From Chitinophaga sp. H8 (lineage in GTDB: Bacteria > Bacteroidota > Bacteroidia > Chitinophagales > Chitinophagaceae): 64,000 nucleotides of DNA. The stretch covers positions 2,630,906 through 2,694,905 of the forward strand of contig NZ_JBEXAC010000002.1 of NCBI RefSeq assembly GCF_040567655.1, written 5' to 3'. Made by a program: the position numbers and the translations under genes. Below, piece by piece: positions 16,810-25,481 of this stretch. Below the pieces are notes generated by a model. It was not told the DNA's origin, ran no database searches, and saw nothing but the letters and a program-made list of their open reading frames with translations. Within the stretch, counting starts at the first letter, position 1. Every line of letters starts with the position of its first letter.

Positions 16810-17643
16810 ATGGCACTGAAGAAATTCAAACCGATGACAGCCGGTACCCGTTGGAAAATAGGCAATGCTTATGCAGAGCTGACTTCGGATACCCCTGAGA
16901 AGAGCCTCCTGGAGCCACTGTCCAAAAGCGGTGGTAGAAACGCGCAGGGCCGCAGGTCTATGCGTTACATAGGTGGTGGTAACAGACAACATTACCGTAT
17001 CATTGATTTCAAACGTGATAAGGAAGGAATTCCGGCAACTGTTAAGACCATTGAATATGATCCTAACCGTAGTGCATTTATCGCGCTGGTAGTGTATGCT
17101 GATGGTGAAAAACGTTACATCATTGCCCCACAAGGCTTACAGGTAGGTACTACCGTATCCAGTGGTGCAGATGCTGCTCCGGAAGTGGGTAACGCTTTAC
17201 CGTTAAAGAACATGCCACTGGGTACTGTGGTACATAACATTGAACTGCAACCTGGTAAAGGTGCCGCGATCGCAAGAAGTGCCGGTACTTATGCACAGTT
17301 GTCGAACAAGGAAGAAAAATATGCCGTATTGAAAATGCCATCCGGTGAACTGCGCAAGGTGTTAAGCACTTGTAAAGCAACTGTTGGTACTGTTTCTAAC
17401 TCTGATCACGCGCTGGAATCCATCGGTAAAGCTGGTGCCAACGTATGGAGAGGTATCCGTCCACGCGTTCGTGGTGTAGCCATGAACCCGGTAGATCACC
17501 CAATGGGTGGTGGTGAAGGTAAATCTTCCGGAGGCCATCCAAGATCCAGAACTGGTAAATATGCGAAAGGTCTGAAAACAAGGAAACCGCATAAGAGTTC
17601 TGATAAGCTGATCATCAGCAGAAAAAACGGTAAAAAATTATAA
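16810..17643 (+). CDS. rplB: 50S ribosomal protein L2
   Basis: 277 residues. L2 is needed for subunit joining and peptidyl-transferase activity. The [20 protein letters not shown] segment, the SH3-like middle ([12 protein letters not shown]) and the C-terminal [12 protein letters not shown] loop with the functionally important His are all present. The start is preceded by AGGAAG, one of the few Shine-Dalgarno-like stretches in the window. Confidence 0.97.
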   Translation: MALKKFKPMTAGTRWKIGNAYAELTSDTPEKSLLEPLSKSGGRNAQGRRSMRYIGGGNRQHYRIIDFKRDKEGIPATVKTIEYDPNRSAFIALVVYADGEKRYIIAPQGLQVGTTVSSGADAAPEVGNALPLKNMPLGTVVHNIELQPGKGAAIARSAGTYAQLSNKEEKYAVLKMPSGELRKVLSTCKATVGTVSNSDHALESIGKAGANVWRGIRPRVRGVAMNPVDHPMGGGEGKSSGGHPRSRTGKYAKGLKTRKPHKSSDKLIISRKNGKKL

Positions 17644-17654
17644 TATTTTGAAAT

Positions 17655-17684
17655 CCGGGTTCCGGAAGTAATTGCGGAGCCCGG
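17655..17684 (+). other. Inverted repeat between rplB and rpsS
   Basis: CCGGGTTCCG (17655-17664) pairs with CGGAGCCCGG (17675-17684), ten pairs including one G-U. No T run follows, so it is not a terminator. Confidence 0.6.
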
Positions 17685-17709
17685 GTAGAAAAACTATAAA
17701 TAAGAAAAC

Positions 17710-17976
17710 ATGGCTCGTTCCATTAAAAAAGGTCCTTACATCGACTTTAAATTAGAGAAGAAAGTAGAAAAAATGAATGAGGGCACCAAAAGGTCTGTAA
17801 TCAAGACCTGGAGCCGTCGGTCTACTATCACTCCTGATTTTGTAGGTCACACCTTCGCAGTACACAATGGCAACAAATTTATTCCTGTTTATGTAACGGA
17901 ATTTATGGTTGGTCATAAACTGGGTGAATTTGCGCCGACACGCAATTTCAGAGGACACGCAAACAAGAAAATGTAG
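17710..17976 (+). CDS. rpsS: 30S ribosomal protein S19
   Basis: 88 residues. S19 lies in the 30S head and contacts S13 and the A-site finger. The [19 protein letters not shown] start, the [20 protein letters not shown] core and the [16 protein letters not shown] end are standard. The downstream gap holds a 7-base-period inverted array. Confidence 0.97.
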   Translation: MARSIKKGPYIDFKLEKKVEKMNEGTKRSVIKTWSRRSTITPDFVGHTFAVHNGNKFIPVYVTEFMVGHKLGEFAPTRNFRGHANKKM

Positions 17977-17983
17977 TAATTAT

Positions 17984-18056
17984 AGTTTGAGAGTTTGAGG
18001 TTTGAAGTTGCTGGTGATAGTATCAAACGTCAAACATCAGACATCGAACATCAAAC
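17984..18056. repeat. Inverted pair of 7-base tandem arrays between rpsS and rplV
   Basis: The first arm has GTTTGAG/GTTTGAA-type units (17984-18010); the second has five perfect-period units ATCAAAC, GTCAAAC, ATCAGAC, ATCGAAC, ATCAAAC (18022-18056). The arms are complementary (GTTTGA with TCAAAC). The core word differs from the TTAGC arrays, but the period and the inverted layout are the same. Confidence 0.82.
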
Positions 18057-18079
18057 AATAAATAAGAAATTTAATAACA

Positions 18080-18448
18080 ATGGAAGCAGTAGCTAAGCTT
18101 AGTAATAATCCTACATCTACCCGCAAAATGCGTTTGCTGGCAGATCTGATCCGTGGTTTGGATGTGGAAAAGGCTTTGAATATTTTGAAATTCCATCCTA
18201 AGCACCCAAGCGTACCTCTGGAAAAGCTGTTGGTATCTGCCATTGCTAACTGGAAAGTGAAGAATGAAGGTGCAAGGGTTGAGGATGCTAATCTTCATGT
18301 GAAAACTATTTTTGTAGACGGTGGCCGTATCCTGAAAAGAATGCGCCCTGCTCCGCAAGGAAGAGGATACCGTATCCGTAAAAGAAGCAACCACGTAACG
18401 ATTGTTGTAGACAGCCGTGTGGTGGCCGAAGAAAAGGTAGCTAAATAG
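18080..18448 (+). CDS. rplV: 50S ribosomal protein L22
   Basis: 122 residues. L22 extends a beta-hairpin into the exit tunnel where macrolides bind. The [15 protein letters not shown] start and the hairpin region [28 protein letters not shown] (about 81-108) are clear. It is preceded by the array at 17984-18056 and followed 38 bases later by rpsC. Confidence 0.96.
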   Translation: MEAVAKLSNNPTSTRKMRLLADLIRGLDVEKALNILKFHPKHPSVPLEKLLVSAIANWKVKNEGARVEDANLHVKTIFVDGGRILKRMRPAPQGRGYRIRKRSNHVTIVVDSRVVAEEKVAK

Positions 18449-18486
18449 TAGAAATTTAAAGTATTAAACTCATATAAACCAGGAAC

Positions 18487-19284
18487 ATGGGTCAGAAAAC
18501 AAATCCTATTGGTAACAGGTTAGGTATCATCAGAGGATGGGACTCCAATTGGTATGGTAGCAAAAAAGATTACGCTACCAAGCTAATCGAAGATAACAAG
18601 ATCAGAACTTACCTGAATGCCCGTATTAATAAAGGTGGTATTTCACGTGTTGTGATCGAAAGAACTTTGGGTAAGCTGATTATCACAGTTCATACTTCTA
18701 AACCTGGTATCATTATAGGTAAAGGTGGTAATGAAGTTGATCGCATCAAGGAAGAGCTGAAGAAATTGACCGGCAAGGAAGATGTACAGATCAACATTCT
18801 GGAAATCCGCCGTCCTGAAATGGATGCCAATATCGTAGCAGAAACAATTGCCAAACAAATAGAAAGCCGTATTAACTACAAGCGTGCTATTAAAATGGCG
18901 ATTGCAACTGCCCTGAGAATGGGAGCTGAAGGTATCAAGGTAAAAATCAGTGGCCGTTTAGGTGGTGCTGAAATTGCCCGTTCAGAAGAAATGAAGCAAG
19001 GTCGTGTACCTTTGCACACTTTCCGTATGGACATTGATTACGCTTCCCTGTTTGCTTTAACCGTTTATGGTAAAATAGGTATCAAGGTATGGATCTGTAA
19101 AGGTGAAGTACTGGGTCAGCGCGATCTTAACCCTAACGTACTCACCGGTAAAGAAGGTGATAACCGCGGTGGTGAAAGAAGACCAGGTGATCACGGTGGT
19201 GAAAGAAGAGATCATGGCGACAGAAGAGAGCGCGGTGGTGACAGAAGAGGTGGTGGAGAACACCGTGGCGGCGGCCGCAGATAA
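18487..19284 (+). CDS. rpsC: 30S ribosomal protein S3 with Arg/Gly-rich tail
   Basis: 265 residues. S3 forms part of the mRNA entry channel and its helicase. The core is typical: [20 protein letters not shown], the KH domain with [17 protein letters not shown] (GxxG), and the C-terminal [30 protein letters not shown]. After about residue 220 comes an extra tail of some 45 residues made of Arg, Gly, Glu, Asp and His ([20 protein letters not shown] and similar), about 30 residues beyond the E. coli length. The tail resembles RNA-binding RGG regions and is probably disordered. Confidence 0.96.
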   Translation: MGQKTNPIGNRLGIIRGWDSNWYGSKKDYATKLIEDNKIRTYLNARINKGGISRVVIERTLGKLIITVHTSKPGIIIGKGGNEVDRIKEELKKLTGKEDVQINILEIRRPEMDANIVAETIAKQIESRINYKRAIKMAIATALRMGAEGIKVKISGRLGGAEIARSEEMKQGRVPLHTFRMDIDYASLFALTVYGKIGIKVWICKGEVLGQRDLNPNVLTGKEGDNRGGERRPGDHGGERRDHGDRRERGGDRRGGGEHRGGGRR

Positions 19285-19347
19285 TACGTTGGGTAATACC
19301 GGCGAGAAAGGATTAACAAATTACTATTAACATTAACAACATAGACA

Positions 19348-19767
19348 ATGTTACAGCCAAAGAGGACGAAACACAGGAAGATGCATAAAGGCCGCATCAA
19401 GGGAAATGCCAAGCGTGGTGCTGCACTTTCCTTTGGTACTTTCGGTCTTAAAGCATTAGAACCTAAGTGGATCACTGACAGGCAGATTGAAGCTGCGAGG
19501 GTAGCGCTTACCAGACACATGAAACGTGAAGGTAACGTATGGATCCGCATTTTCCCTGACAAACCTATTACTGCTAAGCCATTAGAAGTGAGGATGGGTA
19601 AAGGTAAAGGTGCTCCTGACCATTGGGCAGCAGTAGTGAAGCCCGGCAGAATTTTATTTGAAGCAGACGGCGTATCCATGCAAGTTGCTAAAGAAGCAAT
19701 GGAATTGGCTGCTCAGAAACTGCCTATCAAAGTAAAATTCGTAATGAGCCGCGACTACGTAGCTTAA
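19348..19767 (+). CDS. rplP: 50S ribosomal protein L16
   Basis: 139 residues. L16 positions A-site tRNA and carries the arginine that is hydroxylated in other bacteria. The [19 protein letters not shown] start, [11 protein letters not shown], and the [21 protein letters not shown] loop are typical. It follows rpsC after 63 bases. Confidence 0.97.
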   Translation: MLQPKRTKHRKMHKGRIKGNAKRGAALSFGTFGLKALEPKWITDRQIEAARVALTRHMKREGNVWIRIFPDKPITAKPLEVRMGKGKGAPDHWAAVVKPGRILFEADGVSMQVAKEAMELAAQKLPIKVKFVMSRDYVA

Positions 19768-19846
19768 TTACCCGGATAGTCAATAAATCACATACACTGG
19801 ATGGCTGATCCGTCTGCCACCAGAAACCTGAAACAAACATAATACA

Positions 19847-20047
19847 ATGGCAAAAGAAAAGCTGGATCTGAAAGGCCTGAGCGAGCAAGACCTGAGAGAG
19901 AAAATCTCTGCGGAAGAGTTACGCTTGAAGAAAATTTCCTTCAGTCATGCGATTACGCCTATCGAAAACCCAATGATCATTCGTGGGGTAAGACGTGATA
20001 TCGCGCGTATGAACACTGAATTGCGTAAAAGACAATTAGGGCTTTAA
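19847..20047 (+). CDS. rpmC: 50S ribosomal protein L29
   Basis: 66 residues, two helices, at the tunnel exit next to L23. The LSEQDLREKISAEELRLKKISF and NPMIIRGVRRDIARMNTELRKRQL segments fit the family. The gap to rpsQ contains CCTCCCGG (20055-20062) and CCGGGAGG (20112-20119), an inverted pair that could place rpsQ's leader in a stem. Confidence 0.94.
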   Translation: MAKEKLDLKGLSEQDLREKISAEELRLKKISFSHAITPIENPMIIRGVRRDIARMNTELRKRQLGL

Positions 20048-20145
20048 TCCTTGCCCTCCCGGGGGCCTGGATTGATCAGTACTGAATATAATCACATTTA
20101 TAGCTTCCCTGCCGGGAGGTGTGGAAAGGTAAAAATACTTTCAAA

Positions 20146-20403
20146 ATGATCGAAAGAAAATTAAGAAAAACCAGGACCGGAGTTGTATCCAGCAATAAAA
20201 TGGATAAAACTGTTACCGTAGCCGTTGAGCGTAAGGTAAAACACCCGATCTATGGTAAGTTCGTAAAGAAAACTACCAAGTTTATGGCGCACGATGAAAA
20301 GAATGAGTGCAGCATAGGCGATATCGTAAAAATTATGGAAACCCGTCCTCTGAGCAAAAACAAATGCTGGAGAATGGTGGAAGTAATCCAGAAGGTAAAA
20401 TAA
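20146..20403 (+). CDS. rpsQ: 30S ribosomal protein S17
   Basis: 85 residues from the ATG at 20146 ([14 protein letters not shown]). A GTG at 20119 in frame would add nine residues not found in the family, so it is rejected. S17 binds 16S rRNA early in assembly. [31 protein letters not shown] and the [30 protein letters not shown] end are typical. Confidence 0.96.
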   Translation: MIERKLRKTRTGVVSSNKMDKTVTVAVERKVKHPIYGKFVKKTTKFMAHDEKNECSIGDIVKIMETRPLSKNKCWRMVEVIQKVK

Positions 20404-20484
20404 TTTATTATTGTTTCAAGCTGTATACCGGTGTTCCCGGGTCCAGCCGCTGACTAAACAAAGAACAAGACAAAACTCATTACG

Positions 20485-20853
20485 ATGATACAACAAGAAT
20501 CAAGGCTGAATGTTGCTGATAATAGCGGTGCTAAAGAAGTACTCTGCATCCGTGTATTAGGCAACTCCGGCCAGGACTATGCTAAAGTAGGCGATAGGAT
20601 TGTGGTGACCGTAAAAGATGCTATTCCTGGTGGTGGCGTTAAGAAAGGAACAGTTACAAAGGCTGTAATTGTTAGAACTAAAAACAAATTACGCCGGAAA
20701 GACGGTTCTTATATCCGCTTTGACGACAATGCCGTTGTATTGCTGAATAACTCAGACGAGCCCCGCGGTACCCGTATTTTCGGACCAGTGGCCCGTGAAC
20801 TGAGGGACAAAGGATATATGAAAATTATATCCCTGGCACCTGAAGTGTTGTAA
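20485..20853 (+). CDS. rplN: 50S ribosomal protein L14
   Basis: 122 residues, exactly the family length. L14 is an intersubunit bridge and the landing site of the silencing factor Rsf[27 protein letters not shown], the [18 protein letters not shown] strand and the [16 protein letters not shown] segment are all standard. Confidence 0.97.
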   Translation: MIQQESRLNVADNSGAKEVLCIRVLGNSGQDYAKVGDRIVVTVKDAIPGGGVKKGTVTKAVIVRTKNKLRRKDGSYIRFDDNAVVLLNNSDEPRGTRIFGPVARELRDKGYMKIISLAPEVL

Positions 20854-20860
20854 GCAACTG

Positions 20861-20946
20861 AAAGCTGAAAGCATAAATCCGGAAACGGAGGGGCCCAAAA
20901 GCCGGAAATTGTCAAATTAGGCTTAACGCTTTGTGCTTTCAGCTTT
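20861..20946. repeat. Inverted repeat around the rplX promoter
   Basis: AAAGCTGAAAGC (20861-20872) is complementary to GCTTTCAGCTTT (20935-20946). The left side shows the 7-base period (AACTGAA, AGCTGAA, AGCATAA). The right arm overlaps the spacer of the rplX promoter, so pairing in DNA or in read-through RNA could affect it. Confidence 0.55.
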
Positions 20947-20960
20947 ATCACTTATCTTTG
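20930..20960 (+). promoter_or_regulatory. Internal promoter before rplX
   Basis: TTTG (20930-20933), 19 bases, TATCTTTG (20953-20960): a full match to the consensus. It would start a transcript covering rplX and the rest of the spc genes independently of rpsJ. Confidence 0.75.
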
Positions 20961-20993
20961 CAGCCCGTTTCCAAAACGAGAAAAACAATTAAT

Positions 20994-21017
20994 CAAGCGA
21001 AACCAATGTTTCGCTTG
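20994..21017 (+). other. Perfect leader hairpin of the rplX transcript
   Basis: CAAGCGAAAC (20994-21003) pairs with GTTTCGCTTG (21008-21017) around a CAAT tetraloop, 22 bases before the rplX ATG and about 27 bases after the expected transcription start. No T run. It is a candidate binding site for a ribosomal protein. Confidence 0.65.
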
Positions 21018-21039
21018 GCGTTTATAAACAAACAAAGTA

Positions 21040-21378
21040 ATGAAAACTAGATTCAAGCCTAAGTTCAACATTAAGAAAGGCGACCTGGTAGCGGTAATTG
21101 CCGGCGACGACAAGGACAGGACCAAACCACGCAAAGTGCTGGAAATGCTTCCTGAGGCAGGCCGTATCCTGGTGGAAGGTGTTAATATTATCACCAAACA
21201 CACCAAGCCTACTGCACAGAATACCAAAGGTGGTATTGTAAAGCAGGAAGCTCCTATTGCTATTTCTAACGTAATGTTGTGGGATGCGAAGGCTGGTAAA
21301 CCTACCAAAGTAAACAGGCAGAGAGAAAACGGAAAATTAGTTCGTATCGCTAAAAAATCAGGGGAGGTAATCAAATAA
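21040..21378 (+). CDS. rplX: 50S ribosomal protein L24
   Basis: 112 residues. L24 is an assembly initiator near the tunnel exit. The KOW motif ([25 protein letters not shown], about 12-36) and [14 protein letters not shown] are present. It is the first gene behind an internal promoter and a perfect leader hairpin. Its stop codon shares one base with the rplE start (TAATG), a clear sign of coupled translation. Confidence 0.96.
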   Translation: MKTRFKPKFNIKKGDLVAVIAGDDKDRTKPRKVLEMLPEAGRILVEGVNIITKHTKPTAQNTKGGIVKQEAPIAISNVMLWDAKAGKPTKVNRQRENGKLVRIAKKSGEVIK

Positions 21379-21956
21379 TGGCAAACACTACATATATCCC
21401 AAGGTTGCAGACTAAATACCGCGAAGAAGTGGTGTCTGCTCTGATGAAAAAATTCAATTACAAAAGTGTAATGCAGGTACCCCGCCTGGTGAAAATCTGC
21501 CTGAACCAAGGTATCAATGGTGCGGTTGGTGATAAGAAATTAGTAGACGTTGCAGTAGACGAAATGACCCGTATTGCTGGTCAGAAAGCTATCGCTACCA
21601 TGTCTAAGAAAGATATTTCCAACTTTAAGTTGAGAAAACACATGCCTATTGGTGCACGCGTTACACTGCGCAGTACTAATATGTATGATTTCCTGGATCG
21701 TTTGATCGCTGTATCCCTTCCCCGCGTGCGCGACTTTAAAGGGGTGAACGAAAAAGCGTTCGATGGCCGTGGTAACTATACCATGGGTATCACAGAACAA
21801 ATCATTTTCCCGGAAATTGACATCGATAAAGTAACCCGGATGACCGGTATGGATATCACTTTTGTTACTACGGCAAATACCAATGAAGAAGCTTACGAGC
21901 TGCTGAAAGAAATGGGTATGCCATTCAGAAACATGAAAAAAGATAACCAAAACTAA
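21378..21956 (+). CDS. rplE: 50S ribosomal protein L5
   Basis: 192 residues. L5 binds 5S rRNA in the central protuberance. The [30 protein letters not shown] start, the [17 protein letters not shown] segment (here [16 protein letters not shown]) and the [21 protein letters not shown] stretch are conserved. The start overlaps the rplX stop by one base. Confidence 0.96.
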   Translation: MANTTYIPRLQTKYREEVVSALMKKFNYKSVMQVPRLVKICLNQGINGAVGDKKLVDVAVDEMTRIAGQKAIATMSKKDISNFKLRKHMPIGARVTLRSTNMYDFLDRLIAVSLPRVRDFKGVNEKAFDGRGNYTMGITEQIIFPEIDIDKVTRMTGMDITFVTTANTNEEAYELLKEMGMPFRNMKKDNQN

Positions 21957-22034
21957 GTATAAATAGATGAAGGCTCGCAGCTAACCAGGTATCCTGGCAA
22001 ACTGGGAGCAGTAGTCTGAAACCTAAATAAAATT

Positions 22035-22304
22035 ATGGCAAGAGAATCCGTAAAAGCCAGACAAAGGAAAAGGGAAGCAATGGTAGCCAAATTTGCTGAA
22101 AAACGCGCTGCACTGAAAGCAGAAGGCGATTATGCAGCTTTGGACAAACTACCTAAAAATGCATCTCCGGTTCGTCTGCACAACAGATGCCAGCTGAGCG
22201 GTCGTCCTAAGGGCTACATGCGTCACTTTGGTCTGTGCAGAAACATGTTCCGTGACCTCGCACTGGCAGGTAAAATCCCTGGCGTTAGAAAAGCCAGCTG
22301 GTAA
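22035..22304 (+). CDS. rpsN: 30S ribosomal protein S14, zinc-free type
   Basis: 89 residues, the long form. S14 is in the 30S head next to S3 and S10. [26 protein letters not shown] is typical, but the paired CxxC motifs of the short zinc-binding form are missing, leaving single Cys residues. This matches the zinc-free versions of L36 and S4 in the same window. Confidence 0.96.
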   Translation: MARESVKARQRKREAMVAKFAEKRAALKAEGDYAALDKLPKNASPVRLHNRCQLSGRPKGYMRHFGLCRNMFRDLALAGKIPGVRKASW

Positions 22305-22441
22305 GCACTATTGCGCCGGTACTTTTACAGCGATGCAGTTCCTGCCACCTGTAAAGACTGACCGTAAACAGTTATTTGAATTGATTCCTATCTATTACTG
22401 ACTGGATATCGCATTGTAAAACATTAAGCAAAACAGAAACA

Positions 22442-22840
22442 ATGGTTACTGATCCAATAGCAGACTTCCTGACAAGAATCCGGAACGCGCAAATGGCCAC
22501 TCACCGGATCGTTGAAATTCCGGCATCCAAGCTGAAAAAACGTATTACTGAAATACTGTACGATAAAGGTTATATCCTGAAGTACAAGTTTGAAGAAGAT
22601 AACAAACAAGGTGTTATCAAGATCGCATTGAAATACGATCCTCAGACTAAAGTACCTGCTATACAGGAATTGCACCGTATCAGCCGTCCAGGCTTACGTC
22701 AATATGCTAAACCAGAAGAGTTTAAACGTGTGAAGAATGGTTTAGGTATAGCTATCATCTCTACTTCCAAAGGTGTAATGACCGATAAGGAAGCCAAAGC
22801 TCAAAATGTAGGCGGCGAAGTAATTTGCAGCATCTATTAA
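22442..22840 (+). CDS. rpsH: 30S ribosomal protein S8
   Basis: 132 residues. S8 organises the central domain of 16S rRNA and represses the spc operon in E. coli. [16 protein letters not shown] and the C-terminal [27 protein letters not shown] are conserved. The 137-base gap before it and the 132-base gap after it both contain inverted repeats without terminators. Confidence 0.97.
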   Translation: MVTDPIADFLTRIRNAQMATHRIVEIPASKLKKRITEILYDKGYILKYKFEEDNKQGVIKIALKYDPQTKVPAIQELHRISRPGLRQYAKPEEFKRVKNGLGIAIISTSKGVMTDKEAKAQNVGGEVICSIY

Positions 22841-22848
22841 TATATTGG

Positions 22849-22883
22849 TTGATAAAGGCCTGTTTATAGACAGGCCTTATCAA
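22849..22883 (+). other. Inverted repeat between rpsH and rplF
   Basis: TTGATAAAGGCCTGT (22849-22863) pairs with ACAGGCCTTATCAA (22870-22883), one bulged A. No T run, so it is probably an mRNA structure rather than a terminator. Confidence 0.65.
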
Positions 22884-22972
22884 CTGAAAAAGGCGTGTCT
22901 GACAATTAAGCTCTCTATACGGCGCTGAACACGGAACGCTGGATATCAAATAATCAACTTTAAACTAAAGTT

Positions 22973-23527
22973 ATGTCTCGTATAGGTAAAAGTCCTATCA
23001 AGTTAGCGACAGGTGTTACAGTATCTGTTTCTCCGGCTAATGAAGTAACCGTAAAAGGTCCTAAAGGTGAATTGAAGAAAGTCATCGACAGGGACATGAA
23101 GGTAGAAGTTAAGGATGGTGTGTTGACTGTGATCCGTCCAACTGAGCAGATCCGTCACAAAGCATTACACGGTTTATACCGCGCATTGCTGTCTAACATG
23201 GTTATTGGTGTAACTGATGGGTTCAAAAAACAACTGGAACTGGTAGGGGTAGGTTATAAAGCTACTAACCAGGGCCAATTGCTGGATCTGGCATTAGGTT
23301 ATTCTCACAATATCATCTTTGAAGTACCTAAGGAACTGAAGGTAGCTACCTTAACTGAAAAAGGTCAGAACCCTAAGATTATGCTGGAAGGTATTGACAA
23401 TCAACTGCTGGGTCAGGTAGCCGCAAAACTGCGCAGCCTGCGTAAACCAGAGCCTTACAAAGGTAAAGGTGTTCGTTACAGCGATGAAGTGGTACGTAAG
23501 AAAGCTGGTAAGTCAGCTGGTAAATAA
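22973..23527 (+). CDS. rplF: 50S ribosomal protein L6
   Basis: 184 residues. L6 is a two-domain protein near the factor-binding site. SRIGKSPIKLATGVTVSV, VGVTDGFKKQLELVGVGYKA, and the C-terminal signature RKPEPYKGKGVRYSDEVVRKKAGKS are present. Confidence 0.97.
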   Translation: MSRIGKSPIKLATGVTVSVSPANEVTVKGPKGELKKVIDRDMKVEVKDGVLTVIRPTEQIRHKALHGLYRALLSNMVIGVTDGFKKQLELVGVGYKATNQGQLLDLALGYSHNIIFEVPKELKVATLTEKGQNPKIMLEGIDNQLLGQVAAKLRSLRKPEPYKGKGVRYSDEVVRKKAGKSAGK

Positions 23528-23535
23528 TTATAGTT

Positions 23536-23566
23536 ACCTGTTGCCTGAATACTACAGGCAACAGGT
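23536..23566 (+). other. Perfect inverted repeat between rplF and rplR
   Basis: ACCTGTTGCCTG (23536-23547) is fully complementary to CAGGCAACAGGT (23555-23566), twelve pairs with a 7-base loop. No T run. Confidence 0.7.
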
Positions 23567-23625
23567 TGCTTAAACTAAAACGTTAAAATCGCCCGGCAGC
23601 ATCGGGTGAACTAAATAAACAAGAA

Positions 23626-23979
23626 ATGAGCACAATACTTAATAGGAGACAGAAAATCCGCTTCCGCATCCGTAAAAAGGTTGCAGGAACTCCACAAAAG
23701 CCAAGATTATCTGTATTTCGCAGCAACAGCGATATCTATGTGCAGCTGATTGATGATACCAATGGCGTAACTTTGGCATCTGCATCTACCAGAGATAAAG
23801 ATATCAAGGCACAGGCAGGTAATAAATCAGAAAAATCCAAGCTGGCAGGTAATGCAGTAGCAGTTAAAGCAAAAGCATTAGGCATCGCTGAGTGTGTTTT
23901 TGACAGAGGCGGATATTTATATCATGGCCGCGTAAAAAGCCTGGCAGACGGAGCGAGAGAGGGTGGCCTCCAGTTCTAA
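23626..23979 (+). CDS. rplR: 50S ribosomal protein L18
   Basis: 117 residues. L18 brings 5S rRNA into the 50S subunit with L5. [21 protein letters not shown], the [19 protein letters not shown] strand and the [23 protein letters not shown]-terminus are characteristic. Confidence 0.97.
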   Translation: MSTILNRRQKIRFRIRKKVAGTPQKPRLSVFRSNSDIYVQLIDDTNGVTLASASTRDKDIKAQAGNKSEKSKLAGNAVAVKAKALGIAECVFDRGGYLYHGRVKSLADGAREGGLQF

Positions 23980-24053
23980 TTCCAACATCCGGATTTTCCG
24001 GACAAGGGAACATTTAAACAAATAATCTGAAATTGTAATTCTTAATAAATAAA

Positions 24054-24572
24054 ATGGCAAAGAATTCATTCAATAAAGTAAAGGCCGGTGACCTGGAGTT
24101 GAAAGAAAAAGTGGTGGCCATCAACCGTGTTACCAAAACTACCAAAGGCGGTCGTACATTCAGTTTCTCCGCTTTAGTGGTTGTAGGTAATGAAAACGGC
24201 GTGGTAGGTCATGGTTTAGGTAAAGCGAAGGAAGTACAGCAAGCTATCACTAAAGGTATTGACGATGCTAAAAAGAACCTGATCCAGATTCCGATCATGC
24301 ATGGTACTATTCCTCATGATCAGTTTGCAAAAGAAGGTGCTGCCAAGGTATTGATCAAACCAGCCGCTCATGGTACCGGTGTACTTGCAGGTGGTTCTAT
24401 GCGTGCTGTATTGGAAAGTGCAGGTCTTACGGATGTATTGGCAAAATCATTAGGTTCTGCTAATCCTCACAACGTGGTAAAAGCTACGTTTAAAGCCTTA
24501 GGTCTGTTGCGTGAGCCTATCAGCGTAGCTAAAACCAGAAGCGTATCTCTGAAGAAAGTATTTAACGGATAA
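24054..24572 (+). CDS. rpsE: 30S ribosomal protein S5
   Basis: 172 residues. S5 forms the mRNA entry channel with S3 and S4 and affects accuracy. [30 protein letters not shown] is the RNA-binding double-stranded-RBD-like start; [14 protein letters not shown] and [22 protein letters not shown] follow. Confidence 0.97.
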   Translation: MAKNSFNKVKAGDLELKEKVVAINRVTKTTKGGRTFSFSALVVVGNENGVVGHGLGKAKEVQQAITKGIDDAKKNLIQIPIMHGTIPHDQFAKEGAAKVLIKPAAHGTGVLAGGSMRAVLESAGLTDVLAKSLGSANPHNVVKATFKALGLLREPISVAKTRSVSLKKVFNG

Positions 24573-24578
24573 TTAGAA

Positions 24579-24647
24579 GTTTGCAGTCTTCAGTGAGCAG
24601 TTGGCATAAGCCAGCTTTGTAAACTGTGAACTGCCAGCTGTAAATTT
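24579..24647. repeat. Inverted 7-base-period array between rpsE and rpmD
   Basis: Units GTTTGCA, GTCTTCA, GTGAGCA, GTTGGCA (24579-24606) are followed by TAAACTG, TGAACTG, CCAGCTG, TAAATTT (24620-24647). The two halves are roughly complementary (GTTGGC with GCCAGC, CAGTT with AACTG). It fills almost the whole gap. Confidence 0.72.
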
Positions 24648-24653
24648 ATACAC

Positions 24654-24839
24654 ATGGCAAAGATTAAGATCACTCAAGTAAAAAGTGGTATTGACCGTCC
24701 TGAAAGGCAGAAACTGACCTTGAAAGCACTGGGGCTGAAGAAAATGAACGCTTCTGTAGAAGTTGAGGCTACTCCTCAGGTGTTGGGTATGGTGACTAAA
24801 GTGAATCACCTGGTAAAAGTAGAAGAAGTTAACGCTTAA
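24654..24839 (+). CDS. rpmD: 50S ribosomal protein L30
   Basis: 61 residues, the usual size of this small protein near the 5S rRNA region. KIKITQVKSGIDRPERQKLTLKALGLKKMNASVEV and the GMVTKVNHLVKVEEV end fit. Start ATG directly after a 7-base-period array. Confidence 0.95.
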   Translation: MAKIKITQVKSGIDRPERQKLTLKALGLKKMNASVEVEATPQVLGMVTKVNHLVKVEEVNA

Positions 24840-24871
24840 TACACTGCGGTGTAGTTATCTGTTAAATTTCT

Positions 24872-24879
24872 TATATTTG
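24872..24879 (+). promoter_or_regulatory. Possible internal promoter before rplO
   Basis: TATATTTG matches TAnnTTTG, 78 bases before the rplO ATG. No clear minus-33 element at the right distance, so it is weaker than the rplX promoter. Confidence 0.5.
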
Positions 24880-24956
24880 CCGCCGGTACTTTAGGAATTA
24901 CACATTATATTTAAAAGCGAGCGGTTAATTTCCGCGTAAGTAAAAAAAATTGAACT

Positions 24957-25403
24957 ATGAATCTGCATTCATTACAACCTGCACAAGGTTCCGTACATAA
25001 AGAAAAGCGCCTCGGTCGCGGTGAAGCCTCCGGTAAAGGTGGTACCTCTACTAAAGGTAATAAAGGTGGTCAGTCCCGCGCTGGTTATAGCAGCAAAAGA
25101 GGACATGAAGGTGGTCAGATGCCAATTCAGCGCCGCTTACCTAAACGCGGTTTTAAAAATAATAACCGTGTTGAATACCAGGTATTTAATCTGGGTCAAC
25201 TGGATCACCTGGTTGAAAAATATGGTCTGCAGGAGTTTAGCCTTGAGAACTTATATATGAATGGCCTGGTCAATAGAACTGCAAAAGTTAAGATTCTGGG
25301 CCAGGGAGAACTGAAAGCTAAGGTTACTGTAAAAGTGAACGCGATCAGTGAAAAAGCAAAGCAGGCCATCGAAACAGCAGGTGGATCAGTAGAACTGGTA
25401 TAA
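24957..25403 (+). CDS. rplO: 50S ribosomal protein L15
   Basis: 148 residues. L15 is a late-assembly protein with a long N-terminal extension into 23S rRNA: LGRGEASGKGGTSTKGNKGGQSRAGYSSKRGHEGGQMP is visible from about residue 20. QRRLPKRGFKN and the C-terminal VKVNAISEKAKQAIETAGGSVELV complete it. Confidence 0.97.
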   Translation: MNLHSLQPAQGSVHKEKRLGRGEASGKGGTSTKGNKGGQSRAGYSSKRGHEGGQMPIQRRLPKRGFKNNNRVEYQVFNLGQLDHLVEKYGLQEFSLENLYMNGLVNRTAKVKILGQGELKAKVTVKVNAISEKAKQAIETAGGSVELV

Positions 25404-25481
25404 GACTTTACGACTGAGGAGACGCCTACGGAGTAGTGCGTCTTTTCATATTTAATAGCGCTATTAAACCTTTATCTTCCT

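Noticed and set aside
20994..21017. Terminator before rplX
   Set aside because: No T run follows, and an essential gene continues directly; treated as a leader hairpin.
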